Below are positions 9,645-14,621 of a stretch of DNA of 14,621 nucleotides, in pieces. The DNA comes from Terana coerulea (lineage: Eukaryota; Basidiomycota; Agaricomycetes; Polyporales; Phanerochaetaceae). Each line of letters opens with the position of its first letter. Position 1 is the stretch's first letter. Under the pieces are notes generated by a model. The model had not been told where the DNA came from and made no database searches. It saw only the letters and a list, made by a program, of their open reading frames with translations. Location: positions 1 to 14,621 of the forward strand of contig JAKOGH010000099.1 of the NCBI GenBank assembly GCA_024811115.1. The letters run 5' to 3'. The position numbers were made by a program, and so were the translations under genes.

Positions 9645-9664
9645 TAACCAAAACAGTCTAGTCA

Positions 9665-10113
9665 TACCAATCTGGTGAATTGTCTCTCTATGGCTAACCC
9701 ACCCGCATTATCTCTAACGGGCTTCCTTGTGCTACACCAGCGAAGAGAACTCAGCCGCTGCTGTGGAGCTGACCGACCCTGACTAAGGCCAGACGATATG
9801 CGGCTCTCGGTATGTGACTGTTGAAAGGGTCAAACGACCCAACAGCAGGAGACGCTGGAAGCGAGTCGTGGTCGTGTACGACTTTGACTCGGTGCTCGCG
9901 CTGAAGAAGAGTCTATCCGAGGGCAGCACCAACATCGTTACCGAGCAGACCGAGGTGAACGACCCGACGATGTGGAAGGGCGTTATCCGAACAAGTGCGC
10001 TGTACTGCAAGATCGTGACCGACATTGAAGTTCCAAAACATATATCTATCAGCATCGCAGAGGATGCCATTATCTTGAGGAGCGCGGGACGCACGGGGGA
10101 CACTGTGAAGTAA
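9665..10113 (+). pseudogene. Remnant third F-box paralogue lacking the F-box
   Basis: The end of an exon 2-like sequence (ACCAATCTG, then GTGAAT) is followed by a 66-nt intron 2 equivalent (9675-9740, branch CTAAC, acceptor CACCAG) and the first codons of exon 3 (EENSAAAVEL, compare ERDSAASVQL in copy 1). After about 40 nt this fuses directly to the 3' part of exon 4: GQTICGSRYVTVERV at 9787 onward, then VVVVYDFDS, DVIRTSAPY-like VIRTSALY and AEDAIIL. The rest of exon 3, intron 3 and the first part of exon 4 are missing. A TAA at 9784-9786 interrupts the otherwise continuous frame at the junction. The last 300 nt (9814-10113) form an open frame of 99 codons. It may end in a 78-nt intron (10110-10187, GTAAGT to TTGTAG) whose splicing would extend the frame to 10401. 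Unequal exchange plus deletion is the likely origin. No F-box means no SCF role is expected. Confidence 0.75.
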
Positions 10114-10187
10114 GTATATTCAGCATCTAGCTTTCCTCGCTTGTAACTCAGGGAATGCACACTAGCTTACAGATCTTCTCGTTGTAG

Positions 10188-10727
10188 TGGAGCAATGGGA
10201 TCTGGAAGCGACATAATCTGCTTGTCTGTGTACGCAAGACTTCACTATCCGTCGATATTAGTACTACGCAATATCAGACAAGTATCACAACCGGGCACTC
10301 CACATTTTGCGGCAACAAATTATTTATTCGGTCTACGAAAAGACAACTTGAAGCCCGATATACAGAGAGTCACGACGTCAAGCCGTTGCGTGAGACATTG
10401 ATACTGGAGCCTAGAGTCTGACCGCATGCGAGATATGTTGGTACACTTCTCAGAATACAGTTGCGAGAATAGGGAGCACAAGAATTCGTCGAACAACAAG
10501 CGGATCATTCGGATACGAATACCCTACGTACGAGATGGTTACGATCGGACTGCAAAAGATGTGGAGAATTGGATAGTGAATCGAAGGTGAGGCAAGAGAG
10601 ACGGCGGATGGCATAGAGGTAGACATGGCATAGAGACACCATCTCCGGCGTGCGAGCTGAGACGGCGGTGAGGCCGAAGACGATGCAAGTACGTTTCGTG
10701 GTTCTTTGTGTTTTTCTCAGTGGTGTA
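10188..10727. other. Convergent intergenic region
   Basis: This lies between the plus-strand F-box remnant and the minus-strand Ser-rich gene. Up to 10401 it could be the terminal exon of the remnant if the 10110-10187 intron is spliced. Beyond that I see no gene, only short imperfect repeats (GAGACGGCGG and ATGGCATAGAG, each twice, within 10597-10670). Overlapping 3' untranslated regions of the two flanking transcripts are likely. Confidence 0.5.
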
Positions 10728-13700
10728 CTAGACGGCCGGTACGGCAACACGCAGGGGAGTGGGCCTTCCCTTGGGGCGTGGGCGAGAGATCCGCAGAGAG
10801 TCGTTCGGCCTAAGAAGTACTGTCAGACAGGAAGTCCCAGGCTGAGCTGAACGACGACTTACGTGAAGACTACACCTTCTCCGGCGACAGCGTTTTCCTT
10901 GCCGCTGCCCGTGCTGGACTTCCCTGTACTCCGCTTCGACCACCCGAGCGCCGATCTGCGCGCACCGGAAGAGACCCTGGGCCGAGGCAACCCATTCGCA
11001 TTCTTCGCAGCGGGCTTCGGCTTCTCCGCCTCCACCGCGAAGTTCGCGAAGGGCTTGACGTCCAAGGAAGGCGGAGGCGAGAAGACCCTGATGTTCGGGT
11101 TGATTGAGATCTCGCATAGAGGCGCAGGCGATGGCTCGTCAGGACTACCGAATGCCTTGCCATGCGCCGAGACGTACGCCTCTTCTTCCGCGGTGGTTGA
11201 GATGCGACGGGCACGAACAGGGTATGGTGATGCGCGAGAGGACGTGCGAGCGGACGCGATGAGGGCGAAGCTCGGAGGGGAGGTGGTCGTAGTTCTTCTG
11301 CGAATGCTCGAGCATCGCTTCCATGCCGCTGCGATTCAAAGGAGGTTGGAACGCTGGTGGGGAAAATGAGTACCAGGCACGAGAAGAGACTATCAATACG
11401 TACATTGCATAGCAAAGACAGAGAATGCGGTATCGTGCCAGACCTTCTTGCTCTCCGTGACGGTGTCGTGTGCTTCATCCCGCAGGGCATAGTACTTCCT
11501 CATGGTCACGATGCCGTGCTCGTCGTCCCAGTCGCTGATAGAGGCCGAGTCCGGGTCGACGATGTAGACCGAGTCATTCAGAGGTAGCGAGAATCCTTTC
11601 TCTGTGCTCGACGGTACTGATGCCTTGGCAGGAGACGGAGAGTTGGACAGGACGACAGACTCTTCTTGAATAGTCTCATAGACAGATGACCGCGACGCAC
11701 GAGCTTGAGAGGCCCGACGGCGATGACCAGTTCCACGGGCTCGAGCACGGGAAGCACGAGCCCTGGCTATACCGCTTGTGGGGAAGCTTGCGCCTGTCAG
11801 CAGCGTGCTGAGGTGGCCGAGGTCGATGCTCGACTGAGAGCCGCTGGACACGGAAGAATTGTCTGATGCCGACAGCGGAGGTGTGTCGGCGCCAGAGCTG
11901 GCGGAAGTGACGGTGCTCGAGCGCGAACGGTTGGCGGGACCAGGACGAGTGAATACCGCAGATTGTTGCACTGGAAGCTTGTCAGCGCTCTGTATAGCCC
12001 CACAAAATTTGAACTTACGTGACGCAAGGATGTCCTCGCCGTGAGCCATGAGCGCGCTTTCTTCCAAGCTCTGTCGCTCCAGGAGACCCCTGCCGGCCAT
12101 GATCATTCGCTCTGCCCCAAATTGTTGTGAGGATGTGGATGCGATTGAAGCCTTCGGGACAATCATCTTGTCGGGAGATACCTTCGACAGGCGGTTTGTG
12201 TTCGAGAAGGAGAGTTCGTCAGGGCCGCGGTCGAACTGCAGAACGCGCCCGAGATGTTGCAACGCGGTGGCCTTCTTCCGCTCGATATTAACGCAGGGCG
12301 AACCGTCAATGCCAGACTCAATCGACCTGCGGCGGACATGACCACCACCAAGCATCTATACCACTCGTCAGGATCAACATTGAATTATAGGTTTATAGTA
12401 ACGTACCGTGATCATAGTGTCATCTTCCCGTGGGATTGAGTGTCTGCTTGACATGCTCATCATGGAGATGGGGCGGAAGTGATTCAACCGGACGTAGGAC
12501 TCCTGAATAGATTGCGACAAGTCAAACTCGAAGACGTTGTCGGAGGAATCGTACGTCGTCTGCCGGCCAGTCATCTCGAACAAGGAATCCGTCCTGGGAT
12601 CCACGTCTATGATGGAGTCGTACATGGTCCGGCTGTTGTATCGCTCGCCTGGCTCGTACGCCTCACTCATCTCGCTCGCCGTCGGCGAGGCCGTGATAGC
12701 TGTGAGAGGCATACCGTAGTCCATCATGTCGAACATCTTGTCTCCGAGACCGGGCCGACCTACGTTCGCGGAAGAGATCTCGCTGAAGATAGAGTCGCCC
12801 GAGGCTTCCTGGCGATGACGAGCCCATGTCGCGCGGCCTCCGGGTGCACCGTGCATAGCGTATGATTGAGCGACGGAGCTCATGCTGGTGTTGGAGTCGT
12901 TCCGGCGGTGAGCACCGAAGCTGCGATTGTACAAGCTGACGGGCGGAACGTTCGAGGTGACGGAGAAGTTCGACTCGTTGCGACGGTGACCACGCCGAGC
13001 ACCAGGCCGGAAGTAGAAGCTGGAGGCGTCGCTGTCTACGCGCTTGCGGCGGGGATCCTTCTTCAAGAACGAGAAAGTATCGTCAACGTTGATCGACATC
13101 GAGATGGACGTGTCGTCCGCAGAAGACACAGGCCTGTTGAGAGCATAGCCGAAGGGATCGACTGTGCCAGAGTTGAGGACAGCACCGTACGACGATACGG
13201 ACGCGATGCTGTACACTGACTCGTGCCGGTTGTGATACGACCTGCTGGTCGCGCCCGGTGGTGGATAGAAGGCTGGCCGGTTAGGGTGAAATTCGAACCC
13301 TCTGCGAACCTCGTCGAACGACTCAAACCCGGTGAAGCTGGCCTCAGAGGTGTTGCGAGTGGGAAGACGCCTTGGATACGTCCGCGACTTCTCTCGACAA
13401 ACGCTTCGAGCTTGAGTCAGAGTCAACACGGAGGCGAGGGGCAGATAGCGGCGCAGCTTGGGCGTGACCTAGAATCGAGTCGACAACTGATGTATCGTCC
13501 TCGTAGGCGAGGCCCAAGATAGACTTGAACACGGAACTGTCGCCTTCCGCGGATGAGTCGGCGCGCGAGGGTTGGCGCGACAGAGGCGGTATGATATCTG
13601 ATAGCGTGAGTGGCTTCTCCTCGGAGTCTTCCTCCACGGCGTCAGGAATGGACGGCTTGCCTCCGAACCGGAAACTGGTGTTAAGCTGCCCGTCGGAAGC

Positions 13701-14621
13701 CTGCGAGCGCATGGAGCTCTGACTTTGGCGCAACGTCGGGTAGTGCCGGCAGATGTCATCTTCGCACTCGGCAAGGAGGTGGTCAAGGGTGTCTGACGTC
13801 CGAAGGAATTCCGAATGAGTCTTCTTCAACGGACGGCTCGAGGTTCATCGTAGAGATGTCTTGGTCCGAGACGCTCTGCGGGACGAGATCTTTGTCTGGA
13901 GTCTCGCGATGTTCAATGGGCAGTGCGGGAACAGGGGGCGCGTCCGATTTCAGGAAGAGGTCAAAACCGAGTTCCACGCGAGCAGGTGTCCGGAAAGCAT
14001 TTTCGATTTGCTCAACGAAGCTCCTGCGATCGGAACCACCAGATTCATGCAACCGCTGAAGCTCGCCAGTGAAGTCGAATGACTTGTTGGTATCGTCTTC
14101 CGAAGAAGAACCTTCACCTTCGTCCACGTCAGCCTGGTGTGACTCTTCGTCATACAGAGTTGCACGGAAGACAGGCATCTGCGCCTCCGAGCTTTCCTCA
14201 CACTCTTCAGGCTCACCCTGCTGTGGCTGAGGCAGCAACGCGAGAGGCGGTAAACCGGGAGAGGGCGCACGAGACCGACGACGGAGCGAGAGCGGATCAC
14301 TGAGCTCTACAGTCTGCTCCTCGTCGCTCGAGGACATAGCAGTCTGCAGGTCATCAGGGATGTCTGAGTCTGGCTCCTCAGGGTTGATCTCTGGCTCGGG
14401 ACCACCCAGAGTTCCGTTGAGACCAAGGCTCTTGAGGGTATCGCGCGGAAGAGTCGCACCCGTGTCGCACATGATAGAGAGCACGGAGGGCTTCTTGGTG
14501 TGCTTGCCTCTGCGCTTCGTGGGCGGGCTGGGTGAGGGCGGCGTCGCATCGTCGTAGCCGAAGTCGTCCAAAGGCTTCTTCCCGACCTTCGTGACCCGAG
14601 TGCTCGAGCCAAAGGTTTGCG
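10728..14621 (-). CDS. Large Ser-rich disordered protein, 3' part (5' end off window), with a KEN motif
   Basis: Exons: 12407-14621 (open at the window edge), 12019-12355, 11404-11970, 10863-11328 and 10728-10809, ending at TAG. Introns of 51, 48, 75 and 53 nt have GTACGT or GTAAGT donors and in-phase joins. For the 75-nt intron the distal acceptor (exon from 11328) is chosen because the nearer CACCAG (exon from 11353) puts the frame out. About 1,220 residues are visible. They are dominated by Ser, Arg, Asp and Gly with many RRxS- and SP-type motifs (KRVDSDASSF, GAHRRNDSNTSMSS, HRRNESNFS), and no globular domain or membrane helix is apparent. Acidic runs lie near 14100-14350. KEN is encoded at 10892-10900, and SPAK, a CDK-type site, at 11618-11635. 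From memory, similar sequence (LGGGHVRRRS, NRSFGAHRRNDSN) is conserved across Agaricomycetes as hypothetical proteins; function unknown. The first exon changes frame between 13783 and 13832 and again between 13344 and 13431 (see findings). The region is visibly more GC-rich than the duplicated genes. Confidence 0.8.

Noticed and set aside
11329..11353. Using the nearer acceptor CACCAG for the intron ending near 11329
   Set aside because: It would read 25 extra bases and then need a further frameshift to reach the conserved C-terminus. The distal acceptor ATCGCAG gives one continuous frame.
10863..11369. 168-codon plus-strand open frame opposite the Ser-rich gene
   Set aside because: It is antisense to exon 4 of that gene, whose frame is supported by consistent splice sites and phases. 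The open antisense frame is a shadow of GC-rich Ser/Arg codons.
10870..11490. 206-codon minus-strand frame rich in Arg, Ser and Pro
   Set aside because: It is out of frame with both flanking exons of the Ser-rich gene and reads through a clear 75-nt intron. The other frame from 11328 joins both neighbours in phase.

Overview
The window looks like nuclear DNA of an Agaricomycete (basidiomycete) fungus. A polypore is my guess from the style of the F-box family, not something the sequence proves. Every convincing gene is cut by introns of about 48-78 nt with GT-AG ends (GTAAGT, GTATGT, GTACGT donors) and CTRAY-type branch sites. Two genes contain a fungal F-box, and paralogues lie in tandem. No rRNA, tRNA, CRISPR array or intact transposon is visible.

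Left part (1-4721, minus strand): two tandem copies of an unnamed membrane protein gene. The right copy (2514-4721) resolves into an intact eight-exon gene for 594 residues. It has four predicted membrane helices, a large ectodomain rich in N-glycosylation sequons, and a 15-nt microexon at the start of the last helix. The left copy (1 to about 1194, running off the window) keeps the same exon plan but has no in-frame upstream ATG, a GC in place of a GT donor, and two single-base gains in exon 3, so it is probably decayed. Between them, about 1.3 kb holds degenerate repeats and no gene I can support.

Middle part (5470-10113, plus strand): a tandem F-box array. Copy 1 (5470-7457) is intact, 604 residues in four exons. 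Copy 2 (7767-9644) has the same exon plan, including an exon 2 of identical length, but its last exon needs two single-base corrections, both next to homopolymer runs. Copy 3 (9665-10113) is a remnant lacking the F-box. Copies 1 and 2 also share a promoter block about 170 nt upstream of their ATGs. Copy 1 is divergent from the membrane protein gene, sharing a 748-nt spacer.

Right part (10728-14621, minus strand): the 3' portion of a large, Ser-rich, probably disordered protein with a KEN motif near its C-terminus. Four introns resolve cleanly, but the long first exon changes frame twice. Its 5' end lies outside the window.

I see no sign that these genes form one pathway. The layout is two locally duplicating families beside a probable housekeeping or regulatory gene. 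The least described items are the glycoprotein-like membrane family with its microexon, and the broken members of each family.
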